A stretch of 64,000 nucleotides of DNA from the NCBI RefSeq assembly GCF_001039355.2, contig NW_019775505.1, positions 207,863-271,862 of the forward strand. The letters run 5' to 3'. This stretch comes from Lingula anatina. Lineage: Eukaryota; Brachiopoda; Lingulata; Lingulida; Lingulidae. The position numbers and the translations under genes are program-made. The notes beneath the pieces are model-generated. The model was not told the DNA's origin. It searched no databases and worked only from the letters and a program-made list of their open reading frames with translations. Positions 49,835 to 63,348 of this stretch are shown piece after piece (the first letter of the stretch is position 1; the number at the start of each line of letters is the position of its first letter).

Positions 49835-51677
49835 ACCATAGATAAAATAAATAAACAGTTTTAAAGAAACGTTTGACACGACGCAGTATGTAGAAGGTAG
49901 GTATACACTTAAAAACCATCGGATTCTTTGCCTCTCGTTATAAAATCTGGAATCTGTCGGATACCCTGATACGCTTGCGTCTATGCTGCAATGTACAAAG
50001 GTAAGTAAGAAAGTGCAACATTTTTTTGCTTCTTTAATCGTTTTGGGCACTGTGATACGACTTAGCTGTTGAATGGTGTCTTGTGAGGTACCAAGCGTGA
50101 TTAATTGGTTATGATGTGTGAATGCATGATATGTTATAACAGGTTACTACAGCACGTACTGGTATATCACAGTGTTCTTTTTGCCAGGCTACTACATGTA
50201 TTTCCTTATTTATGATATGGTCATCTTTTGATTTGAGGGAGTGCGGAGTGTGTTGTATGAAAGCTTTTGCGTTATTCAGAAGTCACATTTCGCGGCCCAT
50301 TTTTGTTGACATGTCTGGGAGTTTTGAGGGGTTGGTCTGCAAGGGGTTGATGTAAAGTGAAATAACGAAGCTTCAGTTGCTGTATATGAACAAGTGTACA
50401 TGTAGGCATGATGCAAAGTGTGTTTGTAATGGATTGCTGCCACAAATTAGTAATATTTTACAATACTCCTTTTTTTTTTTTTTTTTTTTTTTGAGGGTCT
50501 GACGTAAAAAGAAAATATTTGGCAATGAAAATTTTAGTACATACATGATAGTGATTCAGTACTGTTTCTGTTATGTATATGTCACGGTTCTGTTGTACGA
50601 GTTCTGTAAAAGCCATCCCAGTTGTGTCGGATTGCATGCTTGCGTTGAAGTTAGCTAAATGAATGCGTCTTGATACTGTGAATGTGACCTCTGAGCAAGA
50701 GACATTTGAAACTACGGGCTTTCTGATTGGAGCCATCGGGTAAAAAAAACCTGCAACAGACGAATCATAAGCAGAGACGAATGATTGTTTTCGTTTCCAA
50801 AGACATTAATTGCTACTCATCTTAAAAGACCCCAATGGCAGGTTTGAAGGAAAAAGATGTTACTGCTGACTGCAACAACTGCATTGTATATACATGGTCT
50901 TTTTATGTGGCGAGGACACTTCACGTTTTAGCCAACGATCTAACCCTTTGACCTGTAGGACATTTTCAACAGCAGTGAGTGGCCTTTCCCATGGTATTTC
51001 ACAAAATGGAATATTTGCATATATCAGTTTATCAGGGTGACACACCATCTGTTTCGACTGTGAGGAATGGTTACTATAGGAGGACATGAACAAGTGTGAG
51101 AAGGGGAAAACTTTGCTGACCGTGACGATTTACATGGATTCCATTCTCCTCATTTGCATGTTCCGTGCTTAATGGATTTAAGTATATTGAGTCTCTATAT
51201 GTTGCGAATTTTAAGACATCGTCATTTCTCTGCCTCAATAAATAAATCACCTTTAAAACAACAACGGGGCATCTGTCGAAACACCTGCACCGACCATGTT
51301 CTGGCGGAGAAAAGTGCCAACAAACTTCGCTTTTGCCCAAGCCAAACGAGAGTTGTAATAAATGCCTCTGGTGACGTGAAAGAGCACATTGGATATATTT
51401 AAACTCTTCTCAGTAACCACTCACATGTCTACGATTGATAAACCCGTTTTGAGCTAGGAGTTTCACGTTGTTAAGTATTCACCTAGCACTACTCTCTCTC
51501 CCAGAGGCCAGTTGAGTGATAACGTGAATCCCATGGAAGCATTTTCGTTGGACTTTTTTTTTGATCCTTGGGTTACTGCAACAATAAATGAACTGACTTG
51601 TATTGTGTGATATTTGCCAGAACAATTCATTTGCTAAAAAGACTTAATGAAACTTGCTTGATATGTTATGTTGTATT

Positions 51678-51728
<51 letters not shown>

Positions 51729-53986
51729 TTTTTGGTCTGGAATAGTATTAGTAACCAGGAAAGTGTAGAGCTACCGATGTACTATTGGACATTTATTATC
51801 CCATGTATAATGATACTTTTATTTCGTCAGATAATAAAATGCCTTACTTTGACATTTACCTTGCAGTGTGCCGTTTGGTTTCTGTGCACGCCATGATACA
51901 AAGTCACACTTTAAACATTTAGAATGTCAATAAGCTGACATGGCAATAATCTGAAATATTGTAAGTAAATATTCTGATGAAAGTTGATCTGTATAGTATT
52001 GTCAATCATGTTGAGGAAATTTGTAACTTTTTACTTCCCAGCCATATCTTCACAAACTGGAAGCCTACCTGTAAAAGCTTTCGTCCCAATTAACACTTGG
52101 GACTCCATCAGCCACACTGATGCCAGGAGACCGTGATAGTGGCCTGTCTTGTGAGACGTGTTATAGTAACAGTTTCAAGTTTTAAAAATTTCAATTTCCC
52201 TCAACATGCCTAGTGAGTTTTAAATATTTTACACATCCGGACATTCGCCAGCTTAATTTGCCGGTGCTGTAGCTCGTTATTTCCACTCTTTCGCGTACAA
52301 TTTGTCCGCCATGTTTAGCTTGAATTAGTAGTGGAGTATTTTATTTGTTGAACACTTTTGATTATACAGGGTATAAAACGAGGCGATGAAGATTTTAAAA
52401 GTTTATAGTCGTATGTATATGCTTAATTTGCCTTGGTTATTGACACTTTAATGCCTCTTTCCTATAAAAATTTCATGTCGTTTTTTTAAATATTATAATA
52501 TTTTCATTATTATAATATAATAATTGAATATTTTATTTCCTATTCATTTTAATATGTAAATACAAAGAATAACAAAGGGGTTACGTCGGTGCTGGAACTG
52601 GTAACCATCCTAAGCTACAGTTGTAAGGTAATTGTGCCAAAATTGGTAGGCCTAAAGATGGTTTACATATACCCTCTATCAGGGCGACAAATTGATTTTT
52701 CACAAGATATTCACAAATATGTCTTTAGATAAATGGACACCCATTTCACTCTCTGTCTTTGTTTATCATTCCGTCATTCAGAGTTTCGGACAACGTTCAA
52801 GACATATGTTGGTTTCTAAGACATAGGAAAAATTATCAAATATAAATTGTTTATTAAATAAATGATAAATTAATGAATGAATTAACTCAAATTTCAGTAT
52901 TGTTCATTAATTATTTATCAACTAATTAATTAACTCACTTATCGTTCGAAAAAAAATGAATCAGTTAATTAATTATTTAATCGCCAACAAAATGTAGCCC
53001 GGTTCTTTTCAGGTTGTCCTAAAAATGTTATCAAAATCCTTCAATAACTAACTTTTTTGCATAATGCTGCTGACAATCTTACAGACTTTTTTCCATTGAA
53101 TTAATGGATGGCAACCAGGGGCTTAAGAGGTTCAGCAGCTAGTCGTGGTCGTTCTCACTGTTTAACCGACCCGTCCTTGCACCTTAGCGGTTTCTCTACC
53201 CTGCCAAGCAGACGTATACAGTTTTTTTTTCCTTAGGATTTCTAGTTTACTTGTTTACTTAAACTTTTGACCAACATTAAGGGACATTTATGTGGTAAAA
53301 ATCCCTAACAAGAGATGGCACCCTGCTACTGGTCTGTTGTTACATATGGCAGCCATTTTGTATCCCTACATAACATGTCTTCAGGCTGCAGCCAGCGGTC
53401 TATCCAAAAATCAATACAGTAACTTGATTGGTTGAAATGTTTCATTCCGTGCGGAGCTTCTATACAAATTCTTTTTAGAACAGCGACCATATAAACAAAA
53501 AGACTCGGTCTTGTACTAATGCATGGATCGTTGTGATTTAAAGCGAAAGAATAGAATACTGTAGCCAGGAGAAAAGGTAGGGTCGAGATGATGTTTTTGA
53601 GTTCCTAGGTTCATCACTTTGGTACATGGTTTTACAATAAAATTGTGTCACTGATTGCTGATACAGTTAAAACTGACATGATTGCACGACCGCCATTCTT
53701 GTGGTACTGTGGTAGACTGAGTCACTTTCTAGTAGTGTTTCGCTGTTCAACCTTGAAATAAGCTCAGCTCTTATTATATTTGAATGGGCATGGAGGTCCT
53801 GGTAATAACATAAGAGAGCGGAACTAGTAGATTGCAAATCTGAATTATATATCCTAAAGTAGAGATATTGTTCACAGTCTGGAAATATAGCTGAATTAAA
53901 CGATAATAAGCATGAAACCTAACTTTCAGGCAGTAAGTTATTTATTACACAATTATCCTTGAATATTTCACGTATTTCAGGAAATC
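49835..53986. other. Intergenic region and CCDC13 promoter side
   Basis: No further gene is supported. It contains a poly-T run (about 50468-50492) and a TTTA microsatellite (51673-51732). A weak alternative last exon for the lectin gene is at 50143-50231. A possible non-coding first exon of CCDC13 ends at 53576 (AAAAG before GTAGGG). The first coding exon of CCDC13 is preceded by an acceptor at 53980, so a 5' untranslated exon must exist upstream. Confidence 0.45.
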
Positions 53987-56900
53987 ATGAATGCATCAGA
54001 TGAGACGTTAAAACAACAGTTTCAGCTGCTGCAGGAACAGCAACAGAAGAAACTGTTACTGAGGAAACAGAGAAAGGAGGAAAAGGAAAAATCAGAGAAA
54101 GACCAACTTAAGGAGTCCAAATCTTTTGGAGCATTTGGTGTTGAAGACGATTTAGCATTAACTGTATGTACTGTGCATTTAAATTCACTTGAACTTAGAA
54201 ATGCCATTATTAATTGCAGCATAGTGGGCTGTATATATTTAAAGTATTTATATGACCATTCAAAGGGGCATTGCTCTGAGACCCATTTAGCTGATGAGTC
54301 TCTACTTTCAAAATTAAAGAATAATAACAAAAAATAATAATAATAGCAAAAAGTTTTTCGAAAAAAGGGGAATGGGAGGTATTAAGGTAAATTATCTTAT
54401 CTTCACATGTCCAAAAATTCAATAGTTTGAACATTCATTAATCCAGTGGTTTGCTTTGTGTGTATTATTATGAACAAAGCAGTCGGCTGTACTATTTGAA
54501 CCATGTAGTTTAATTTGATAAATTTTCTGTCAAAATTTACTAATGATATTCCAAACCAATTCTGAACAAAAATGTTTAAGTTAAGGACCTATTAACCAGA
54601 GGGTGAAAGAGCAGTTGAGGTTTTTGGCTGACAAAAATGTTTTAACCTGATGATGACTTGTTTCCAGTTAGCAGATCCTCCAGCGCCTTCCTCATCCATT
54701 TATTCTGAGGAGCTAGTCAACCACCTAAATGATCAGCTTAGGGTAAGACAACAAATTTCTTGTGGGTGAAAAAATCAATTTCAGAAAGAGAGAACAAATT
54801 TTTAAGTATAGAGCTTGACTGATTTGTTAGTAGAAAATAGTCTTGGTCTCATAAGGAATTTTTTTTTTCACCAGCAATACATGAGACCCAATAAAATATG
54901 TTTCACCTACCCATTTTTAGCTTTGAAGATAGATCAGTTGGGAAAAAATCAATTTCAAAAAGAGAGAACAAAATTTTAAGTATAGGGCTTGACTGATTTG
55001 TTAGTAGAAAATAGTCTTGGTCTCGTAAGGAATTTTTTTTTTTCACCATCAATACATGAGACCCAATAAAATATGTTTCACCTACCCATTTTTAGCTTTG
55101 AAGATAGATCAGTTGGGAATATTAACTCAGTAAAACTAGTTGTAGTAGTCACTGCCAGAGGATGGTATGTTACAGCATTTACTTTGATATTGCTCTCTGT
55201 TGCAATGTTGAAATTCAGAAAAATTATTTTGATTCATTTCAGGAAATGAAAGATGAAAATGGCAGGCTGTACAAGCTGTTGAGCGAGAGGGACTTTGAAA
55301 TAAGACAGCTAAAGAAGAAGAGAGAAGAAGACAGGGCTGCTATAGCTGGTACACAGAAAGAATAACACTTTAGTTGAATATTTTACAGAACGTTTCATTT
55401 TCCCTTTCACTCAGTCATTTGTGATGTGAATTATAATTCAACTGTTAATTGTCTGGGTAAGACTTACTTTATAAACATTGTAATAAAATGAGATAAGTGC
55501 ATGAAAAATTATAATAAGCATTTATTTATTTATTTATTTGTTTGCAATCTTATCTTTGAAACATGTACGCGGTATTTGACTGATATATGTTATATCAAGT
55601 GATCGTCACATTGGTTTGTATTGTACTGTAGGTGGAGCTGGTGTTGCCAGTGATGCTGCAGCCACCAAGATTGTAGAATTGTCCAAAAAAGTGCGTGAGC
55701 TTAGGGCAGAAGTGGAAGCAGAGAAAACGAAAGCAAGACAGACTCAGAAGAAATGTAGAGATCTAGAAAATAAGGTGAATATTTTTTTCTCTATTAAGTA
55801 ATATGCAGTCTTTTCTGTGTTTGAACCAGGCATAACCTGAGATGATAGCTTTCTGATTGTTTCACTACATATTAGATCAGGAAACTGGAAGATGCACATT
55901 GCAATTATTAAAAATTTTAGAGTCATAATTATTTGTTAGAGACTTAATTATGTGTTCAGAATGAACTGTGACTTGATAACTTCTTTATTTGAAACTAAAG
56001 TTCATCATAAACATCATACCTCTGAGTGATCAAAGTTATGGGAATGGTGGGAAGCTCTCTGAAAAGGCTTTCAAATTTTATTGAGCATAACTTGGAATTA
56101 TCTTTGAATTATATATTTATTTCAGCTTCGCTCAGCTGACTCTGAAGACTTGGCAGGTAAAGGAGACATCCCCAAATACAGTAACCCTTACGGGTCTCCC
56201 AGAGATGACAAGGTAATTGACTTATGTTTCCATGGTATTAAGATTTTATCTTATTAAAGGACATTTTGTTGATTTTATGAAATGTGGAATGGTGATAAAC
56301 ATAGAGGATGTGAAAATGCTTTCATATGTATAAGTAGTCATGTCAACTGAAATTGTGGTGAGCACAAGCTTTTTATCAGTAGATTTTGCTTTTGTTATAA
56401 TGCTATCATTTGTCTCACTTGTATAACTATGATTCTTGTATGCTATTGATATGTTTACCTAATGGTTTGTGGGTTTGTCTGTTAATAAGTTTTTTATTAT
56501 TTTTATTTTTATTTTACAAAGTGATATTTTGAAATACAACAGCTTAAAAGTATAAGAAATAACTTGTACAATGTTGTCAGACACAAACAAACAAGATTGT
56601 TAAAATATTTTAATGAACCTTATGGAGCAAAAATCCCTGGATCATACCTTTACTTCATTTTGGGATGCAAGTTATTAACTTATAATGAAAGGCAGAAACA
56701 ATCATGGTTTTATGATGATCATTAACTTTTGTTTAATAACAGAGTTTGGAACAAGAACTGAAGGCCACTCAGGAAAAACTACGACAAACAGAGCTCAAGT
56801 TATCAGAACAAAGAAACCAAGTGCTAAGTGTAAAAAATGAACTAAAAAGCACACAGAAGGTAAACAATAAGTTATGTTGAACTACATTTCTAATTTTAAA

Positions 56901-59418
56901 AGTCTTTTTTTTAATAATGAACATATTAAAACCTTTTCTAAAGTGTATCCATTTACAGTCATTATGAAAGGAAACCAAATAAAAGACAATTTGAATGTTA
57001 ATACTTTAGCCCACCGTCCTTGAAGGTCTTTGCTTATAAAGAATGTGATTATTTCTGTTAATGCACACTTCAGATGATTGGACAAAATTTTCAGGTTCTA
57101 GCCAATGAGGTTGGTGAAGGAGTCACAGTGCAGTCCTTGCTGAATGCCACAAGTGGATGGAGAGGCAGAGCACAGCAGATTTTGGCTCTGCAGAAAAAGG
57201 TAGCCCTATTGAAAAAAATAGGGAAATATTTAGAATAAACCTAGCAAGTAGCAATTCCTCTATGAATTGTTTTTTAATTCCAACATGAGACTTAGAAGTA
57301 TTTATTTTTACAAGAAAGAAACAAACTGACAATTGAAAAATTGAAAAAATCTAAACCACGCTTAGAATTAGTAAACACCCTCCTTACAGCCCCAATATTA
57401 CTCCATTTGATTGTTATCCAAAATTTAAAGTACAATTAAAATGAACTCTGTTCCTGTCCACAGAGAATGGTGAGAAGCAGGATGTGGTACAAAAATATTC
57501 CCCAGAATTCTAGAATGGAAAATGTACAAACAGATAACTTTGTCATTTTCATAAATAAACAAATTATTTCATTTTGATTTGTCTTGGAATGTTTCGACTT
57601 AGTATCTGACTTCACAGATATTTATCTCTCCAGGTGACAGAGCTGAAGAGCCAACTTCAAGACAGACAGTCTTCTCTAGCGATGGAGGATGACCTTGAAG
57701 CACAGTTCATGGGGACATCATCCTCCAAGAGGAGCACACTAGATGACAGACACCAAACACAGATCAAAAGATTGGAGAAGGAGAGGAGAGAAGCTCAAGA
57801 TGTAAGAAGATAGTTTTTCACATTTTGTCAACCTGTTCCAAAAAATTATTTGCTGACTGGTCCTCCGGGTCAAAATGATATAAGAATCTACTGGCCCAAA
57901 TATTGCCTTTCACAATCAGTGAGATTTGTTCTTTGCTGTAGTTTCATTTAGTCAAGTCAATTTATTTTGAAACAGAACAGGTAGAATGTTAAAGATGGAT
58001 CACTAGATGTGATAAAGACCCTTACTTCTATTATCAAAGTTTCGTTTCTGTATTCTAGAAAGCAGCCAATGAATTAAAAGCCCTAGAAGAGGAACATGCG
58101 GCACTGAAACGCAAGTTTGATGCCTCAAAAGCAAGGTGATAGTCAAAAAAACTGCCAACAGAACATCTCTATATTTTCATTGCTTTGAATTAATAATATA
58201 TAAGTTGTGCCTAATATTCTTAAACCTGAAAAATAATTATTTATTTATTATTATTATTTTTTTTTGTTTATTTTAATAATTAAAAAATTATTTCTATTTT
58301 TAATAAAAATTTGATTTAAAATTCAGAACAATCTTCTTGAAAACACAGAACTGTTTATAAATTTGATAATAATAAATAAATCTTACAAAATTTACCTGAA
58401 AAAAATACAACCATAATATTTAAAGTTAACAAAATTTCAGTGATATTGTGATATTGCATGTACTATCTAAACTGAATTGTCAAGTCCTGGTGTTCTAGAA
58501 ACAAAGTGCTGTCAGAGGATGTGAAGCTCCAAAAGCAGCAAGTACAGAAGCTGTTAGACAAGGGCAAACATGATGATGAACTGATTGAGGCACTCATGGT
58601 GGGTGTGAGGACTATAAGATACAAGGAGAAGAATATAAAGTTTTTTTATCATTATTTTAGTAAAAATTTTATGCAGTCTTGATTTATTATAGAATCCTAT
58701 TAGCCAAAGGTTTCACTAAATAGCTCTGCCTCAAAGATTCAGAGTTATTTTCATGTATTATGTATGTTGTTTAATGATTCTGAGGTTAATAGATGCAAAA
58801 ATTTGACCGACATCATTTTTCCAGTTTTCACATAGAACAGAATTGCATTCACTTATGAGATTAAAATTATTTTTAATAATTGATGACGATTAAAGATAAT
58901 ACTTAGTAGTAATAAAAGAACTATTTACAGAAACAGCAAGAAAGACTCAAGTCTATGGTTGAGCAGAATAACAAGTCCCAACAGGAAAAAGAACAGTCAC
59001 AGTCTGCCAAACTTCGAGAACTCTCCCAGAAACAGCAACACGACGTCAATGTTGTAGAACAGTTGAAAAAAATAGTCGCAGAAAAGGAGCAAAAATTGCA
59101 CTCTATGGAGGATGAAATCCAAGAGTTGAGGCAGAGGGCCCAAGTCTCTGCGGTGAATGCTCAGATGAACGCGGCTAATGCGTTGTTTGAAAGGACTTTA
59201 TCTCGGCCTGGAACTGCAACTATTGTGAATCCTGTAGTCAATGACGGAATGGCTCTCCACACTCCTTCTCCACCACAATCTAGGTGAGTCAGAGAGAGAG
59301 AGAGAGGGGAGGGGGAGGGAGAGAATTTAGATGCAGATGAAAAAAGAAAAGGGAGAGAGAAAAAGGAAGAAAGGGAGGGAGAGAGGGAAAAGGATAGACA
59401 AAGGGCAAGTGGTAGTGC

Positions 59419-59465
<47 letters not shown>

Positions 59466-62173
59466 TGAGAGAGAGAGACAGAGAAAGGGAGAGCAAGGAT
59501 ATTGACCATTAATTTTAAAAGTAAACATTCAATAAAATAAGTTTGAAATTGATATTAGACTAGTAGTCCAGACACTACCATTAATCTTTTGAATTTTATC
59601 ATTGTACTTTTATGGTTGTGCTGTCACTTGTTTTAGGTAAACCATGATCCTCTGGCACAATTCAATTTTATTTAGATTATTCTATTTCAATTTCACAGAG
59701 CCAGTAACAGATCCACATCACGACAAAGCCAAGTGAATGGCGATGCCACTGACAGGGAGAGAGCATCATCACGGAAGTCGGTACGCCCTGCATCTTCACA
59801 GCCAGGGTAGGTCCATGATTTTATACAGACAGAAGAAACAGAGACGGTTTTTTTTTGTTTTTTTTTTAATTGTTATTTGGGTTTAAACTGAAATGGAATG
59901 ATCTAATTTTTTCCAGCTTTTTAAGTCCATTGTTTGTTTCTCTTAGGGAGGTTGCTTGCATTGGGTATTTTTGCTGCATTTTCTAAATTTATGTTTAAAC
60001 TGAAAAAAAAATATGATCCATACTAGTAAGTATTTCTTAAAGCTGTATGGGCAGAGTATGAGTATTAATATTGACAAATTTGTGATTCTAGAATCTCACC
60101 CATAATAACTAAGTTTGTGAGAATTATGTGCTGCAAAAATGGACATGTTAATTTCCTTGCTTACCTGTAGAAAAAACAAAATATATTAAATCTCAAGGGT
60201 AATGTGTGCTGTATGTCCTGATTTTCTGCCATGATAATACTGATAAGTTAAACTTTCATCACTGAGATGAATCTGTTCATGTTAGTGAAAATTCTTGAAA
60301 ATATTTACCATTTTCTTCATCATTTAGGTTACTGAGCAAAGAAGAGCTGTCTGAACTGCAGGCCCAGTGCCAGGAATACAAGTCCATGTACCATGTTGCA
60401 GAAGTGGAGAGGGATAAATTATTGGAGCTAGTTAAACTGTTGCAGCAAAGGTAGAGTTTTTCGTTACCAGTAATTATTTGTTTAAAATAGGCCAGTGTGT
60501 GTGTGTGTTTGTGTGTGTGGAAAAATATATGAAATGGTAAAACTGTTGCAAAAAAGTAGACATTTTATTTGATTTATTTGTTCTAGGGCATTAGGTACTC
60601 ATCTACTGTCATTGGACAGAAAACTAGAAATTCGAAAAAAGAAAAAAAATGAGGGGAGGCATGAAATGTTTGGCATGCTTTGGGTTATTTTTTCAGATAC
60701 TGTAGATATTAAATTTAATCTGTGCATAACGAAGTAAAAATAATAATTGAATTTTTCACGCAGTGGAGAACAGCATTTATCTTTTTTACATGTCTTAATA
60801 TCTCTTGCCACTTCAGAGAGGAAGCTGGTCAAAAGCAATCCCAGGACCTCCAGCAAGAACTGGCTCATCATAAAAAGAAGAATGTACAACTGGAAAAACA
60901 GCTGGGCAAAACAAAGCTGGAACAGTCCCAATCAGCTAAAGGTGTATATCATTTCATCAAAATGTGAAGTCCATTTAAAGATAAATTTAACAATTTGTTA
61001 TATTTATCTTTAAATTTGTTAAATTTAAAGATAAATTTAACAAATTGTTGTTCTCCCCCCNNNNNNNNNNNNNNNNNNNNNNNNNNNNNNNNNNNNNNNN
61101 NNNNNNNNNNNNNNNNNNNNNNNNNNNNNNNNNNNNNNNNNNNNNNNNNNNNNNNNNNNNNNNNNNNNNNNNNNNNNNNNNNNNNNNNNNNNNNNNNNNN
61201 NNNNNNNNNNNNNNNNNNNNNNNNNNNNNNNNNNNNNNNNNNNNNNNNNNNNNNNNNNNNNNNNNNNNNNNNNNNNNNNNNNNNNNNNNNNNNNNNNNNN
61301 NNNNNNNNNNNNNNNNNNNNNNNNNNNNNNNNNNNNNNNNNNNNNNNNNNNNNNNNNNNNNNNNNNNNNNNNNNNNNNNNNNNNTCCCCCCCCCTTTTAT
61401 GATTTTAGAACAGCCATTGGTTTACATAATTTTGGGCATTTCAGGCTGTCTTAAAATACTGAATTACATGACAGATCGAATCAGTTTTGGTCTTTAACTT
61501 TCTAGTTCTCACTGTCTGTCAGCTCTTTTTTGTTCCAAGTTCAAAAATTTGCTTATATAATTCCAGAGAAATACTGTCCTATGTTTAAGTTGTATGAAAT
61601 TTTTATCTTTTTTATGAAGATTTTTTAATCGTTTCTGTTATTACCAGGTTTGAAGAAGAGCAAGTCCAAGCAGGGGACATTTCTTGTTGGAGATGACACC
61701 AGTAAGACAGAGGATATCACACCAGAAGAAGTGGAAGAACTTCAAACCAAGTAATTTTTCTACGTTTCTATAAATTTCATGTGTTGAAATATTTACCAAT
61801 CACCATACTTATATATTACTTTTATCTAACCCAATTTGTTGGATTATTGACTTTTTTTGCATTTTTAATATTATAATAGCAATATCAAAAAGGTAATTAT
61901 CCATTCTCATAAGTACAGTTGAATATAATCATTTATGGATATATTAGACTGTACAAAGTAAATTGTGGTGGTCATTTCACTTATTTCTGTTACGTCTTCT
62001 TTTTTTCTTTCAGTCTTGCAATCCAGAAGGATGAGAACGAGGCACTAAAGGCCACCCTTCAAAGTACGCTCCAGGCAAAGGAGGAAGATTTAAATCTCTA
62101 CTCACAAATGATGGAGGAAACCAAGAAAATATTTCTACAAGGACTAAGACAGTACAGGCAACAGCAGTCTTAG
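53987..62173 (+). CDS. CCDC13: Coiled-coil domain-containing protein 13
   Basis: Sixteen coding exons in phase give 708 residues (human about 715): 53987-54163, 54668-54742, 55243-55348, 55632-55774, 56126-56212, 56743-56859, 57095-57199, 57634-57801, 58059-58135, 58499-58598, 58931-59283, 59699-59806, 60328-60450, 60817-60941, 61648-61750, 62014-62173. Residues I recognise as shared with vertebrate CCDC13 include [69 protein letters not shown] and the C-terminal [14 protein letters not shown]. The protein is almost wholly heptad coiled coil, apart from a Ser/Arg-rich linker (exons 11-12). In vertebrates it is a centriolar-satellite protein needed for cilium formation, so a similar role is inferred. 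The N gap at 61061-61384 falls inside intron 14 and does not damage the coding sequence. Confidence 0.95.
54768..55117. repeat. Tandem duplication of about 175 bp in CCDC13 intron 2
   Basis: Two adjacent copies (about 54768-54942 and 54943-55117) run from AAAAAATCAATTTC to AGATAGATCAGTTGGGA. They differ at only a few positions, so the duplication is recent. No splice or coding signal is seen in it. Confidence 0.9.
59289..59480. repeat. GA-rich tract with TG microsatellite
   Basis: Purine-only GA/GGGA repeats start six bases after the donor of CCDC13 exon 11 and run into about 22 TG units (59417-59461), then more GA. The open frames on the other strand here are only repeat translations. Confidence 0.9.
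61061..61384. other. Assembly gap (324 N)
   Basis: A run of unknown bases flanked by C-runs on both sides (CCCCCC before, TCCCCCCCCC after). An AT-rich foldback (60976-61048, repeats of AAAGATAAATTTAACAA and its inverse) lies just left of it. Both features would make sequencing difficult. Confidence 0.98.
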
Positions 62174-63348
62174 CATACCTAGGAAGTTATATGCTGTGTC
62201 AGTCCAAAGAGGAACTTATTCTAATTTAGACCAATCAAAGCAGGTTTTATAAACCACAGGAAAAGGGTGATGGTACATATTGTGTACTTTTTTAGGGCTG
62301 GTGTCATTGTTAACTTAAGGAAATATTTGCAGTTTTATCCTACCTGGATGACTCCGCTTGATGGCATTTTGGCATCACACGTGTATGATATTGGTGTTAC
62401 TGTTACCTTTTCATTTCTTAAATTTTTAACTTAATTTACTATTTTTGATATCTGGAGTTTAGTTGTTTTAATACATATATACAAATTCAATATCAGTGGG
62501 ATTTCTATAGAAATTCTGATCTACAACTTCCGTCCAAATAGTTACCGTCCTTCGTATTATCACATTTCATTATCATCAGTGTAAAAGCAGTTAAATGTTT
62601 ACCAAAGATTTGACATTTTGCATAATTTATTCCAAGGCTTTGAAACTTTACCCTAAGTTTCAGAGATAACTAGAAACACACCAAGTCTTGTACTCTGGCA
62701 GATAATTTCTTGTTATCTGAAAACTCTGGGTTTGAAACTTGGAAGGTGTTACATTCCAAAGTGACCAAAACTTTCCAGAGTGCATGTTTCTTTATAACTA
62801 TGTTCAACTTGATTTTTCCTAAGTTCAGGAGTGTTTTTAAAAAAATTAAAAAATATACATATTTGTTGACACTAGTTGTTGCTTTCTTTGTTTACTGTCC
62901 AGTGATGACAAACTGTACTTGCTAAAAATATAACTTAACGCAAAAAGTGATCATTTCCAACCACATAATATTATTTATTTAAATGATAAATCAGTGCAAA
63001 ACTGAGTGTAAAAAAAGAATACAAATCTTTCTGATGCAATCATTTGCTCTTTTATATCAAACAGCATCAACTGTACACAGAGTACATATGTGTGTGCCTT
63101 GTCCGAGCATTTTTTATTTTACAACCTCCATAATCCAACAATCTAGTGCATGTGACAAAATAGTCCATTAAATATCCATGCTACCACAAATATCTCCATC
63201 CTTGTATGTCTCTGCTCTTGCTTTCTTGTAATGCTTTATCACATTTCAAAACTCATGACTAATGTTAAATGTGTCACATTAATGATTGCAGGCAGTTTTT
63301 GGTCTTGATGAAAACTACACAAAGTTTATTAGCATCCTTTTAATGGTT
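62174..63348. other. Shared 3' region of CCDC13 and SEM1
   Basis: The two genes converge tail-to-tail over about 1.2 kb, which must hold both 3' untranslated regions. No AATAAA stands out for CCDC13. For SEM1 a TTTATT (reverse AATAAA) occurs at about 63325-63330, very close to the stop. No other gene is seen. Confidence 0.5.

Noticed and set aside
59161..59528. Overlapping minus-strand frames rich in Leu/Ser/Pro and Thr-His repeats
   Set aside because: These are translations of the GA and TG microsatellites after CCDC13 exon 11.
60995..61497. Long frames spanning the N run
   Set aside because: They are open only because unknown bases contain no stops. The real CCDC13 exons lie on either side and join in phase without the gap.
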